DNA from: Armatimonadota bacterium
Lineage (GTDB): Bacteria; Armatimonadota; Zipacnadia; Zipacnadales; UBA11051
Assembly (NCBI GenBank): GCA_013178155.1
Contig: JABLXH010000034.1
Coordinates: 1-46,388 of the forward strand
Length of the DNA: 46,388 nucleotides
Direction of reading: 5' to 3'
Below, piece after piece: positions 1-7,819 of the stretch (within the stretch, counting starts at the first letter, position 1; each line of letters opens with the position of its first letter). Made by a program: the position numbers and the translations under genes. The notes beneath the pieces are model-generated. The model was not told the DNA's origin and made no database searches. It worked only from the letters and a program-made list of their open reading frames with translations.

Positions 1-93
1 GTCGGTCTTGACCACGTAGGGCTGGTCGCTGTAGTTCTCGGTGGGAATCTCCCAGCCGTTGGCGATATGCCGGGGGTCGGGTATAGCAGTCAG
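1..93 (-). CDS. Sialidase/BNR-like protein, N-terminal fragment
   Basis: The minus strand stays open from about position 93 to the window edge and encodes about 31 residues, including IANGWEIPTENYSDQPYVVK. This resembles the N-terminus of exo-alpha-sialidase-like proteins, whose first blade often reads E-I-P-x-E-x-Y-x-D-Q-P-Y-V-V. No ATG, GTG or TTG is in frame; the best start is a CTG at 91-93 that overlaps the capA-like stop as CTGA. The rest of the protein lies outside the window. It is the last visible gene of the operon read from 4037 leftwards. Family assignment rests on a short segment and is tentative. Confidence 0.5.
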   Translation of the reverse strand, partial: MTAIPDPRHIANGWEIPTENYSDQPYVVKTD

Positions 94-1019
94 CGGACGG
101 AAACCTCCTGTCTGATCGTCCCCGGCTTCTCCAACACGGCGCGGCAGTCCTGCACGCGGGTCATGATGGCCTCGTAACCGCGCACGCCTGTGCGGCCCAC
201 GCGGCAGACCAGGATGAGCCCCTCGTTCCCGCCATGGGAGTGGTCATCGAAGACCAGGTTGCCCAGCCCATAGGCGATGAGGGAGCGGCCGTACATCTCG
301 ACCGGGGCGCGGACATGGCTGTGGCTACCTGCGACGATCGCGGCCCCGAGATCCACCGCCAGGTGCGCCAGAGCCCGCTCGCGGTCGCTAACCACGCGAC
401 TGCCTTCCTTGCCCCAGTGGAAGGCCACGACCAAAAGGTCACATCGCTGGCGCAGAGGGGGCAGGCAGCGGCGAAGAGCCTCTTCGGACAGCGTCAGTAT
501 AGCCTCGCGGCCGTTATCTTGCACAAAGTTGGCATAGGGGAAGTCGCTGAAGGCGATGAACCCGACCCGCAGGCCCCGCACCGTTCGCACCGCACCCGCT
601 TCCGCCTCAGCTCGTGTCGCGCCGACACCGACGACGGTTGCCCCCTGCGCCGCCAAGAGGTCCATCGTCCGCCGCAGGCCCGTCCGCCCGCCGTCAATGG
701 CGTGGTTGTTGGCGAGACCGAGCACATCGAAGCCGGCCGACGTCAGGGCCGGAGCGAACCTGGGACCGGCCAGCAGGGCGTTCTTGCGGGGGAAACGCAC
801 CGGGGAGTCGGTCAGGACGCACTCCAGGTTGCCGTAAGCCACGTCTGCCGAGCGCAGCACCGGCGCCACCTCGACTAGCGGGTAGGACACCCCGCGCTCC
901 CGGCAGGTGCGGGCCACGTCGCGCCCCAGCATCACGTCTCCGGCGAGCGCAAGCGTGACCTCCGGGTCGCGACAACCGCCCAGGGCCAGCGCCGCCAGCA
1001 GTCCCCACAGGGCGCGCAT
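90..1019 (-). CDS. CapA-family lipoprotein (poly-gamma-glutamate synthesis-type metallophosphatase fold)
   Basis: A 309-residue protein starting with a lipoprotein signal (MRALWGLLAALALGGC, cysteine 16), so it is probably anchored to a membrane. The CapA motifs follow in order: GDVMLGR near the N-terminus, GNLEC, ANNHAIDGG, FHWGKEG, GSHSHV and a GLGNLVFDD motif near the C-terminus. These are the metal-binding and catalytic-loop signatures of the calcineurin-like CapA superfamily, which is linked to capsule or polyglutamate handling; the substrate here is unknown. The start at 1019 lies 7 bp after the DUF3160 stop; an upstream in-frame start at 1064 would overlap that gene and push the signal peptide inward. 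Likely co-transcribed with its neighbours. Confidence 0.85.
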   Translation of the reverse strand: MRALWGLLAALALGGCRDPEVTLALAGDVMLGRDVARTCRERGVSYPLVEVAPVLRSADVAYGNLECVLTDSPVRFPRKNALLAGPRFAPALTSAGFDVLGLANNHAIDGGRTGLRRTMDLLAAQGATVVGVGATRAEAEAGAVRTVRGLRVGFIAFSDFPYANFVQDNGREAILTLSEEALRRCLPPLRQRCDLLVVAFHWGKEGSRVVSDRERALAHLAVDLGAAIVAGSHSHVRAPVEMYGRSLIAYGLGNLVFDDHSHGGNEGLILVCRVGRTGVRGYEAIMTRVQDCRAVLEKPGTIRQEVSVR

Positions 1020-1026
1020 GGGGCGC

Positions 1027-3318
1027 CTAGCAACCGCCCCGCGTGAACTGCTCGATATCGTCAAACTCGATCCTCTCCCCTTTGCTACCCAGCGGACTTA
1101 AGAAGCTCTTGGTCCAGGGCAGGGGCTTGGGCCGGTCGCTGCCGGTCAGCTTCTGTTGCCACTCCTCGTCCGTCAGGCGCTGATCCACCGGCACCGTGAA
1201 CTCATGGTAAGAGAACACCGCTCCCCGCCCCAGCAACAGCTTGCCGTCCATCGGGTAGACGACATAAAGCTCGTTGGCATGACCGACGCCCTCCTCCAGG
1301 GCGTAGTCCTCGCTGCCGATGGGCCCGGTGTGCACGTCGGCAATGACCGCCATGTCCTTGTCGGTCATCGAGGTGATCTCATCGCCCGCCGCACCACGGC
1401 GCGTGTACAGGTTCAGCCGCGCCAGCTTGTCGCCGTAGTATTCGATGGTGTCGAACTCTTCCTTGGTCAGCGGCACGTTGGTGAGCTGCTTGACCGACAC
1501 GTCCTGCAGGAATCCCAGCAGCGAGATCAGCTCCCCGAAGCTTTCCTGCAGCGCTTCGTCCGCCAGGAAGCCGCGCGCCTGCAGACCGTCCCGTAGTTGC
1601 GTGGCCAGCAACTTCAGGCGCCAGTAGGTCAGCACTTCAGGCTCGACATAGCCCTTGGGTGGCGGGGGAGGTTTCTGCTCGCCGCCCTCTCCCCCACACT
1701 CAGCCACGACCGACTGCTTGGCGTAGAGGATGGTGTCATGTCTCAGTTCAGCCCAGCTCGCCAGGGCGGCGTTGAGCTGCTTGTCCACCCACGCCTGGTT
1801 GCGCATGAAAGCCGGATAGCCGTCGCCCTTGACCTCCAGCAGGAAGCGCAATGTATGCAGCCAGCCCGCGTAGACGTTCTCGGTCCAGTCGCGGTCGGTG
1901 TAGGCGTCCACCTCACCCTTGAGCTTCTGCAGTTGCTCGGTGTACCTGGCGAACCTGGTCTGCTCGTAGACCGTGTCGGCGATCTCGTAGGCTCGCTGTG
2001 AGCCCAGCGCCGCCGCGATGTCCAGCCCCATCGGGAAGGTGCGCTTGTTGAAGGTGCCCGGCTGGTCACTGGGGGCCTCGGTGCCGGTGCCGACATGGGG
2101 GAAGACCAGGTGCTGGAAGATGTAGGAGTCCAGCACGAAGCGCTGGCCCATGACCCGCAGTTGCGGCGGCCCGGCATACTCCTCCGGGGCCAGGATGGAG
2201 GCCATGGTGATACCGGGCGGCCGCCGGGCCAGCACGGCCTCTGCCAACTTCTCCAGGTTCTCCGGAGGCAACAGCTTCGCCGCCTCGAAGCCGTCCGCCA
2301 TGATCTGCTTGAGGCCCTCCCCGAAATCCCCCGGGGTGTTGTCATCGGCGTACCCGACCATGAAGGCGGTGACATCGTAGACCTTCTGCCAGACATCCAT
2401 GAGCGGCGCGTCGCCGGCCCTGCCCTCCAGCATGGCGTGCGCCATGAGGGCCGCCTGGCGGGCCTGCAGGGGCGCGGGATCGCCAGCCAGATTGCGCATC
2501 GCCAGGGGGACCAGTCCGTACCACATCATCGCCTTGAAGTAGCGCTTCAGCTTGTCGCTGCGCGTGTAGTGCCCGCGGGGAATGAACTGGGAGTAATCGG
2601 TCAGGAAGCCATTGGTGGGCGACTTCTGCCAGCCCTTGTGTGCCTCAATCTGTGCCAGCTCGGTTGCCGCCAGCTTGCGCACATCATCGGGCGGCGCCAC
2701 ACCCCACTCGGTCTCGGGAATCTCCAGCAGCAGCACCGGCACCAGCGCGAAGCCATAGTTCAGGCGGGCGGCCTCGCGCAACTGGGAGTCGGTGGCCCCA
2801 TCATAGGCAGCCGCTGCCCCGGCCAGAAGCCCCTTGGCCATCAGGCACACCTGGTCATAAAGTGTGCTGGCCTCGATGGTGCGCAGTACATAGTCGTAGA
2901 AGATGTGGAAGCAATGCAGCGCGGAGTCCACCGTGGCCACGCTGGGCCGGTGCTCACGGGGGTAGTTGTTCAGTTCGTAGACGAACTCCATCTGCTTCCA
3001 ATCGGCGGGGACAACCACAAAGCCCTGTTTGGCCAGCATGGCTCGGTGCTCCGGACGCAACTCGTCCTTGAACAGCGTCAGGTTCGCCACGTTGCTCAGG
3101 TCGGGCTTGATGGTGTAAGGGGCCACTGCCGGGGTGAACTGGGGCCGGTCGCCCAGCTCCATGCTGAAGCCGCTCTCGGCGCGGGGTGCCTCCTGCGCGG
3201 CGGCCGGCGTGGTCAGCGGCGGTGGTGCCTCCGCCACCTGGGGCCGTCTGCAGCCAGCTATCCCAACGCTCAACGCCAGGAGCAGGAACCCCACTGTCGC
3301 CGTACGCATCGTCCTCAT
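1027..3318 (-). CDS. DUF3160 domain lipoprotein
   Basis: A 763-residue protein with a lipoprotein signal (MRTMRTATVGFLLLALSVGI then AGC), followed by a proline/alanine linker of about 40 residues and a long globular region. The DUF3160 hallmark appears about 100-150 residues in: PADWKQMEFVYELNNYP, then SVATVDSALHCFHIFYDYVL. The domain continues to the C-terminus with acidic and aromatic segments such as DVHTGPIGSEDYALEEGVGH. DUF3160 has no established biochemical role; these proteins are exported and common in environmental bacteria. The ATG at 3316-3318 overlaps the upstream stop as ATGA, which implies translational coupling; a second ATG three codons in is also possible. Extending to 3501 would add 61 residues with no signal peptide and is rejected. 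Confidence 0.85.
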   Translation of the reverse strand: MRTMRTATVGFLLLALSVGIAGCRRPQVAEAPPPLTTPAAAQEAPRAESGFSMELGDRPQFTPAVAPYTIKPDLSNVANLTLFKDELRPEHRAMLAKQGFVVVPADWKQMEFVYELNNYPREHRPSVATVDSALHCFHIFYDYVLRTIEASTLYDQVCLMAKGLLAGAAAAYDGATDSQLREAARLNYGFALVPVLLLEIPETEWGVAPPDDVRKLAATELAQIEAHKGWQKSPTNGFLTDYSQFIPRGHYTRSDKLKRYFKAMMWYGLVPLAMRNLAGDPAPLQARQAALMAHAMLEGRAGDAPLMDVWQKVYDVTAFMVGYADDNTPGDFGEGLKQIMADGFEAAKLLPPENLEKLAEAVLARRPPGITMASILAPEEYAGPPQLRVMGQRFVLDSYIFQHLVFPHVGTGTEAPSDQPGTFNKRTFPMGLDIAAALGSQRAYEIADTVYEQTRFARYTEQLQKLKGEVDAYTDRDWTENVYAGWLHTLRFLLEVKGDGYPAFMRNQAWVDKQLNAALASWAELRHDTILYAKQSVVAECGGEGGEQKPPPPPKGYVEPEVLTYWRLKLLATQLRDGLQARGFLADEALQESFGELISLLGFLQDVSVKQLTNVPLTKEEFDTIEYYGDKLARLNLYTRRGAAGDEITSMTDKDMAVIADVHTGPIGSEDYALEEGVGHANELYVVYPMDGKLLLGRGAVFSYHEFTVPVDQRLTDEEWQQKLTGSDRPKPLPWTKSFLSPLGSKGERIEFDDIEQFTRGGC

Positions 3319-4037
3319 TCCTTTCGGCCACTGTGCTGTTTCCAGATGCCCGCGCGTAGTACCCAGTGCTCGACTCCCGGCTCCGCACCGGCTCGCGCGA
3401 CCCGTACCAGCGCTCCCGGACCGCCGCTGGCGGGGCCCAGGAAGGCGAGGTCCTGAACCTCTCCTGAGTGTCCCAGGCCCCAGAACCCGAACTGATTCCA
3501 CTCATAGGCTACCAGCATCAGCCCGCCGCCAAGGCCGCGCTCCACGGACACGAGTTCGGCCCGCCCGTCGCAGTTGATGTCGCAGAGCTGAGCGCTGAGG
3601 TAAGGCCGACACAGACGGCTGCCGCGCCAGATCGGCTCCAGGTCGCCATCGTTGGTCCAGGCGTAGACGAAGTACCGGCGGGCGTACTGACGGTCGTGGA
3701 CGGTGCGGCTGAAGGTGCACAGACCGACCTCCTGTCGCCCGTCGCCGTCCACATCGCCCACCGACAGGTCCCAGAAGTTATAGTGCGCCTCGGGCGACAG
3801 GCGACGATTGCGGCCCTGGGGATCCACCAGAGTGAGGCTCGAGCGACGTGGCTGCGGGCGGCGGGGGTCGGCAGCGGAGAGCACCAGGGTGGCCCGCTCA
3901 CCCGTGGGCAGGACAACAGGCACCGCCCGTAGCACCTGACCAGTTGGACCGCCCATGCGCGTCAGGCCGACGCCGGCCAGGCTCGCACCCACAAGAGCCA
4001 GCAGCATCCATAGGGCGCCACGCGAGCAGTGGCCCAT
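3315..4037 (-). CDS. Secreted FG-GAP/VCBS-like repeat protein
   Basis: A 240-residue protein with an N-terminal hydrophobic segment (residues about 9-24) that is either a signal peptide or an anchor. Two calcium-loop-like repeats are visible, VGDVDGDGRQEVGL and LCDINCDGRAELVSV, typical of FG-GAP/VCBS blades, with further short beta-strand stretches. The length would give only a partial propeller, so it may assemble or be degenerate. It is the first gene of the minus-strand operon that continues with DUF3160, CapA-like and sialidase-like genes. A G-rich stretch (GGGGGTG) about 8 bases before the ATG can serve as ribosome-binding site. No enzymatic function can be assigned. Confidence 0.7.
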   Translation of the reverse strand: MGHCSRGALWMLLALVGASLAGVGLTRMGGPTGQVLRAVPVVLPTGERATLVLSAADPRRPQPRRSSLTLVDPQGRNRRLSPEAHYNFWDLSVGDVDGDGRQEVGLCTFSRTVHDRQYARRYFVYAWTNDGDLEPIWRGSRLCRPYLSAQLCDINCDGRAELVSVERGLGGGLMLVAYEWNQFGFWGLGHSGEVQDLAFLGPASGGPGALVRVARAGAEPGVEHWVLRAGIWKQHSGRKE

Positions 4038-4131
4038 CCAAGCACACCCCCAGGGCGTAGCAGGACCTGAGCGCTAGGCCTTTCGCCGGGGCAGACACCG
4101 ACTCCTGCGGGCTTCCCCTCAGGGTCCGCAA

Positions 4132-4146
4132 GGGGCATAATGCCCC
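4132..4146 (+). promoter_or_regulatory. Palindrome overlapping a possible -10 box
   Basis: GGGGCATAATGCCCC is a perfect palindrome with 7-bp arms around a central A. Its middle contains CATAAT, a plausible -10 element 30 bases before the URO-D gene at 4171. No good -35 box is seen 17 bp upstream. An operator overlapping a -10 box is a reasonable reading; a chance palindrome in GC-rich DNA cannot be excluded. Confidence 0.35.
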
Positions 4147-4170
4147 CAGGACGCCACGGAGGCGACGCCG

Positions 4171-5145
4171 ATGCAGCGCATTCCGTTGTCGCTCTCGGTC
4201 TACGAGCACGCGGCACAGTTCCTGGGGCTGTCACCGTGGGAGGTATCGCGGGATGCTGACCTGGTCTACCGGGCGCATCGCGCCGCCTATGAGCTGTACC
4301 GCCACTTCCCGGTTGTGGTGGGGATCGACATCTACAACCTGGAGGCCGAGGCCTATGGCTGTGAGGTCGTCCCGCCCGCCGGTAATGGCATCCCGGCCAT
4401 CGTGTCTCCCCTCTGCCCTGCACTGGAGTGCGCGCTGCGACTGGAGCCCTTCGACCCGACCCGCGCCGGTCGCGTGACCCTGATGCTGGAAGCAGCCTGC
4501 CGCCTGCGACAGGACTTCCCTGATGCCGACATCCGTCTCCCGGTCAGCGGGCCCTTCTCCATCGCCCAGAGTCTCCTGGGCCTTGACGTCTTGCTGACGG
4601 AGGTGGCCCTGCGACCCGAGCTGGTGCGCGAGCTGCTTCTAAGGCTCGTGGAGTCGCAGGTGAGGATGAGTGAGATGGCCCTGGCGGCGGGCATCGGGGT
4701 GGCGTTCTTTGAGTCGGCGGCGGCCCCCCCGCTGCTCTCCCCGCGACAGTTCCGCGAGGTCGAGCTGCCGCCGCTGCAGGAGGCGCTGCGCCGTGTCTCG
4801 GCCGTGGCCGGACGCAGCCTGCCCTGCATCATCGGCGGCGACACGGCGCCGATCCTGCCGGACATCTTGTCCACGGGAACCGGCTTCGTCATCTGTCCCG
4901 CCGAGACCAACCGCGCTGCCTTCCTGGAGCAGGCCCGCGACTGGCCCGATGTGACCATCCGGGTCAACCTCGACCCCCGGGTCTATGTGTCGGGTAGCCC
5001 GCAGCAGATCCGCGAGGCTGTTGACGAGGTGGTCGCCCTGAGCCGCCTTCGCCCTGGCCTGCTGCTCGGAACGGGCGCGATTCCGTACGAGACCCCGCCC
5101 GCCAACGTGCTGTTGCTGAAGGCCTACTGCGAGGGCAGTGGATGA
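4171..5145 (+). CDS. Uroporphyrinogen decarboxylase family protein (methyltransferase-like)
   Basis: A 324-residue protein with the URO-D TIM-barrel plan. An N-terminal segment contains VVGIDIYNLEAEAYGCEV, the middle has the family phrase LPVSGPFSIAQSLLG, and the C-terminal half includes CIIGGDTAPILPDI, then NLDPRVYVSG and LLLGTGAIPYETPPANV. This pattern matches the MtaA/CmuA-like corrinoid methyltransferase branch rather than true HemE, because the haem-pathway signatures are absent. The substrate is unknown. GGAGG about 8 bases before the ATG is a good ribosome-binding site. The gene is monocistronic or the first gene before ftsZ, which has a separate promoter. A second URO-D-family gene lies at 26891-27955 but is not closely similar. 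Confidence 0.8.
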   Translation: MQRIPLSLSVYEHAAQFLGLSPWEVSRDADLVYRAHRAAYELYRHFPVVVGIDIYNLEAEAYGCEVVPPAGNGIPAIVSPLCPALECALRLEPFDPTRAGRVTLMLEAACRLRQDFPDADIRLPVSGPFSIAQSLLGLDVLLTEVALRPELVRELLLRLVESQVRMSEMALAAGIGVAFFESAAAPPLLSPRQFREVELPPLQEALRRVSAVAGRSLPCIIGGDTAPILPDILSTGTGFVICPAETNRAAFLEQARDWPDVTIRVNLDPRVYVSGSPQQIREAVDEVVALSRLRPGLLLGTGAIPYETPPANVLLLKAYCEGSG

Positions 5146-5160
5146 GGTTCGGCGTTGAAA

Positions 5161-5191
5161 GGGCCGGTGCGGTTGACTTGCCCACCGGCCC
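5161..5191 (+). terminator. GC-rich hairpin after the URO-D gene, overlapping the ftsZ promoter
   Basis: GGGCCGGTG at 5161-5169 pairs perfectly with CACCGGCCC at 5183-5191 across a 13-base loop. It lies 15 bases after the URO-D stop codon. No T-run follows, so it is not a standard intrinsic terminator. The -35 box of the ftsZ promoter sits inside the loop. Confidence 0.4.
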
Positions 5192-5201
5192 CGTCTATAA
5201 T
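5173..5201 (+). promoter_or_regulatory. Sigma-70-type promoter of ftsZ
   Basis: TTGACT at 5173-5178 and TATAAT at 5196-5201 are separated by exactly 17 bp, which is near the consensus. The expected start of transcription is about 5208, giving a leader of about 60 bases before ftsZ. Confidence 0.8.
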
Positions 5202-5266
5202 GCCGTAATCCCGCCGGCTTGGGCCGTGCGGGCCAGTTTGAGTGTTGCAGGGAGGAGCCGCTGCTC

Positions 5267-6400
5267 ATGCTCAGGCCCAACGTGCAGGAGTATGCCAAGA
5301 TTCGTGTGGTGGGGATAGGCGGCGGCGGCTCGAACGCCGTGGACCGCATGATCGAATCGGGGTTGATGGGTGTGGAGTATATGGCCATCAACACCGATAG
5401 CCAGGTGCTGGACCTGTCGGCCGCCGATCAGAAACTCCAGATCGGGGCCGAGATCACTCGTGGCCTGGGCTCAGGCGGTGATCCGGAACTGGGCCGGCGT
5501 GCTGCCGAGGAGAGCCGCCAGGAGATCATGATGGCTCTCGACAACGCCGACATGGTCTTCATCACCGCGGGCATGGGCGGCGGCACCGGGACGGGGGCAA
5601 GCCCGGTGGTGGCGGAGATCTCCCGCGAACTGGGCGCCTTGACGGTGGCTGTGGTGACCAAGCCGTTTGCCGTCGAGGGCAAGAAGCGCCTGCGGCTGGC
5701 CGAGGAGGGCTTGGCCCGGCTCAAGGCCAACGTGGACACGCTCATTGTCATCCCCAACGACCGTCTGCTTGATCTGGCGGAGCGTCAGTTGACGCTACAG
5801 GAAGCCTTTGCCTTCGCTGACACGATCCTCCAACAGGGCGTGAAGGGTATCAGTGAGGTCATCGTGGTGCCTGGGCTCATCAACCTGGACTTTGCTGACG
5901 TGCGCGCGGTCATGGCCAATGCGGGCACGGCGATGATGGGCATCGGCGAGTCGTCCGGAGAGAACCGAGCGGTGGACGCGGCCCAGGCCGCCATCTCCAG
6001 CCCGCTGCTGGAGACCAGCATCAGCGGCGCCCGCGCCGTTCTGATGAACGTCACCGGCGGCCCGGACCTGACGCTCGACGAAGTCCACAAGGCGGCCAAG
6101 ATCGTCCAAGAGGCCGCATGCGGCGGCACCGACGCCGACCTGACCCTCGGGACCGTGATTGACGAGAAGATGGAGGGACAGGTCCGCATCACCGTCCTCG
6201 CCACCGGCTTCGAGGAAGCGCCGCCTGCCGCCAAGCCGGCCGAGAAGCAGGAAGCTGCGCGCGCCGAGGAGACGGGGGCGCGAGCGGCGGCAGAGCCCGA
6301 GGAGCAACCGAAGGAGGCGGCCAAGCGGGCTGCCTTCCAAGAAGAGCCAACCTACGACGAGGACGACATAGACATTCCGGCCTTCCTGCGGCGCCGCTAG
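5267..6400 (+). CDS. ftsZ: Cell division protein FtsZ
   Basis: A 377-residue tubulin-like GTPase that forms the division ring. The nucleotide-binding region includes GIGGGGSNAVDRM (residues 16-28) and the tubulin signature GGGTGTG (104-110); the T7 catalytic loop NLDFADVRAVM starts near residue 206. An acidic, alanine-rich linker of about 50 residues leads to the conserved C-terminal peptide DIPAFLRRR, which in other bacteria binds FtsA and ZipA/SepF-type partners. The ATG at 5267 follows GGAGGAG by 9 bases; an earlier in-frame start at 5219 lacks such a site. No ftsA, ftsQ or mur gene is adjacent, so it lies outside a dcw cluster here. Expression is probably driven by the promoter at 5173-5201. 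Confidence 0.97.
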   Translation: MLRPNVQEYAKIRVVGIGGGGSNAVDRMIESGLMGVEYMAINTDSQVLDLSAADQKLQIGAEITRGLGSGGDPELGRRAAEESRQEIMMALDNADMVFITAGMGGGTGTGASPVVAEISRELGALTVAVVTKPFAVEGKKRLRLAEEGLARLKANVDTLIVIPNDRLLDLAERQLTLQEAFAFADTILQQGVKGISEVIVVPGLINLDFADVRAVMANAGTAMMGIGESSGENRAVDAAQAAISSPLLETSISGARAVLMNVTGGPDLTLDEVHKAAKIVQEAACGGTDADLTLGTVIDEKMEGQVRITVLATGFEEAPPAAKPAEKQEAARAEETGARAAAEPEEQPKEAAKRAAFQEEPTYDEDDIDIPAFLRRR

Positions 6401-6449
6401 CTTTGCCAGGAGCTCGGCCGGCGAAGGCTTCCGATACTGATGGCTCGTG

Positions 6450-6477
6450 CACGGGGCGAGACTTGTCTCGCCCCGTG
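6450..6477. terminator. Perfect hairpin between convergent ftsZ and GT4 genes
   Basis: CACGGGGCGAGAC (6450-6462) and GTCTCGCCCCGTG (6465-6477) form a 13-bp perfect inverted repeat. It lies between the converging ends of ftsZ and the glycosyltransferase, so it may terminate both. No T-tract is present on either side. It could also be a copy of a dispersed palindromic repeat. About 50 bases before it and 130 after it hold nothing else recognisable. Confidence 0.55.
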
Positions 6478-6607
6478 GCCGTTTCCGGGCACCGCCGGGA
6501 AGCCGCTGTCTTCATCCGACTCACCGTCTGGGACGGCAGTGATCGTCATGCCGGCTGGCGCGCCCACCAGCGGCCACACCTGCGGTGCAGACTCGGATGA
6601 AGCTGTG

Positions 6608-7783
6608 TCATGCGAGCAGGTCCTCGTAGACTTCCTCCACCTCGCGGGCGACGCGGCTCACGGCGAAATGGCGATTGGCACGACGCCACGCCGCCTCGCC
6701 CAGATCCCGGGCGAGAGCGGGTTCGGCCAGCAGCCGCACAATGGCATTTGCCAGCTCCGCCGTGTCTCCGGGCTCGACCAGCAGTCCACTCTCACCGTCG
6801 CTGACCACCTCGGGCACCCCTCCGGAGCGAATGCCGACCACCGGCTTGGCCGTAGCCATAGCCTCCACCAGGGCCCTGCCAAAGGGCTCCCCGCAAGAGG
6901 GCAGGACGAAGATGTCGCAGAGACGCAGAAGGTCGGCTACGTCACTGCGGAATCCCGCCCAGATCACGGCTTCATCTAGGCCCAGGGCCACGGCTTGTTC
7001 CCTCAGTTCGTCGGCGTAGCTCTGCTCCCAGAAGGCCACTGTCCCCACAACCAGGAGCCGTGCGCGGGGGCGCTGGGCCCTCACGCCCTGCATGGCCTGT
7101 AGCAAGGCTCGGTGCCCTTTCCAGGGCGTCAGGCGCCCCACTACCGCCACGATCTCGTCATCGGGCCGAATGCCCAACTCCTCCGCCAACGCCGCAGCCG
7201 GGGGCCCCGGGCAATACTTGTCCATGGGCACTCCGTTGTAGATGACACGGCAGCGCAGGTGCTTTGCCAGCGGCGCGAACTGCTTCGCCACGGCCCTGGA
7301 GATGGCGATGATGTACGGGCGACAGTGATGCGCGGCGCGCAGCAGCCAGCGAAGGGCCGGACCGGGCGGCAGAATATCACGGACATGCCACACCAGACGG
7401 CGACCCGCCAGGCGGGCGGCGGCCCCGGCCAGCAGATGGCTCTTGAGGGTGTTCGTGTGAACCACCGCCGCGTTGGCGCCACCGAGTGCGCCCCGCAACG
7501 CCCACACGGCTCGCCCCGCGGCATACCACTGCCAGCTGGAGCCTGTCCATCCCGGGGGCAGGTCGTCGCGTCGCGCGGTCAGCAGGGAAGTGGATGCAGG
7601 GACGGCCTGACGGGCCACATCGGAGGGCAGACCCGCTACCCAGGGGGCTCCGTCGGCGTGGAGCACAAGCGGCTCGTAAGCGCAACGAGAGATGTGCGGG
7701 AGGAGTTCGATCAGACTCTGTTCGGCGCCCCCGAGGTCCAGCGCGTGGTCAACGTAGGCGATACGTCGCGGTCCTGATAACAT
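6608..7783 (-). CDS. Glycosyltransferase family 4
   Basis: A 391-residue GT-B-fold glycosyltransferase. The N-terminal domain carries the acceptor-side motif YVDHALDLGGAEQSLIELL; the C-terminal donor domain has VAVVGRLTPWKGHRALLQA and the E-x7-E motif in CGEPFGRALVEAMATAKPVV, which binds the nucleotide-sugar in GT4 retaining enzymes. It is probably cytoplasmic or membrane-associated and adds a sugar to a surface glycan; donor and acceptor cannot be read from sequence. It lies 36 bp after a second GT4 gene on the same strand, so the two are likely co-transcribed. Its 3' end converges on ftsZ. Confidence 0.88.
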   Translation of the reverse strand: MLSGPRRIAYVDHALDLGGAEQSLIELLPHISRCAYEPLVLHADGAPWVAGLPSDVARQAVPASTSLLTARRDDLPPGWTGSSWQWYAAGRAVWALRGALGGANAAVVHTNTLKSHLLAGAAARLAGRRLVWHVRDILPPGPALRWLLRAAHHCRPYIIAISRAVAKQFAPLAKHLRCRVIYNGVPMDKYCPGPPAAALAEELGIRPDDEIVAVVGRLTPWKGHRALLQAMQGVRAQRPRARLLVVGTVAFWEQSYADELREQAVALGLDEAVIWAGFRSDVADLLRLCDIFVLPSCGEPFGRALVEAMATAKPVVGIRSGGVPEVVSDGESGLLVEPGDTAELANAIVRLLAEPALARDLGEAAWRRANRHFAVSRVAREVEEVYEDLLA

Positions 7784-7819
7784 GCTCTTCCCCCGGGTCG
7801 GTGTGGCCAGGAGCCGGAG

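Noticed and set aside
1743-2396. Long minus-strand ORF within the DUF3160 gene
   Set aside because: It is an alternative frame of a clear coding gene; its product is rich in R, S, P and W, typical for shadows in GC-rich DNA.
2095-3456. Plus-strand ORF of 453 codons opposite to DUF3160
   Set aside because: It has no motifs, is full of H, Q, G and R, and the opposite strand carries a signal peptide, lipobox and DUF3160 motifs.
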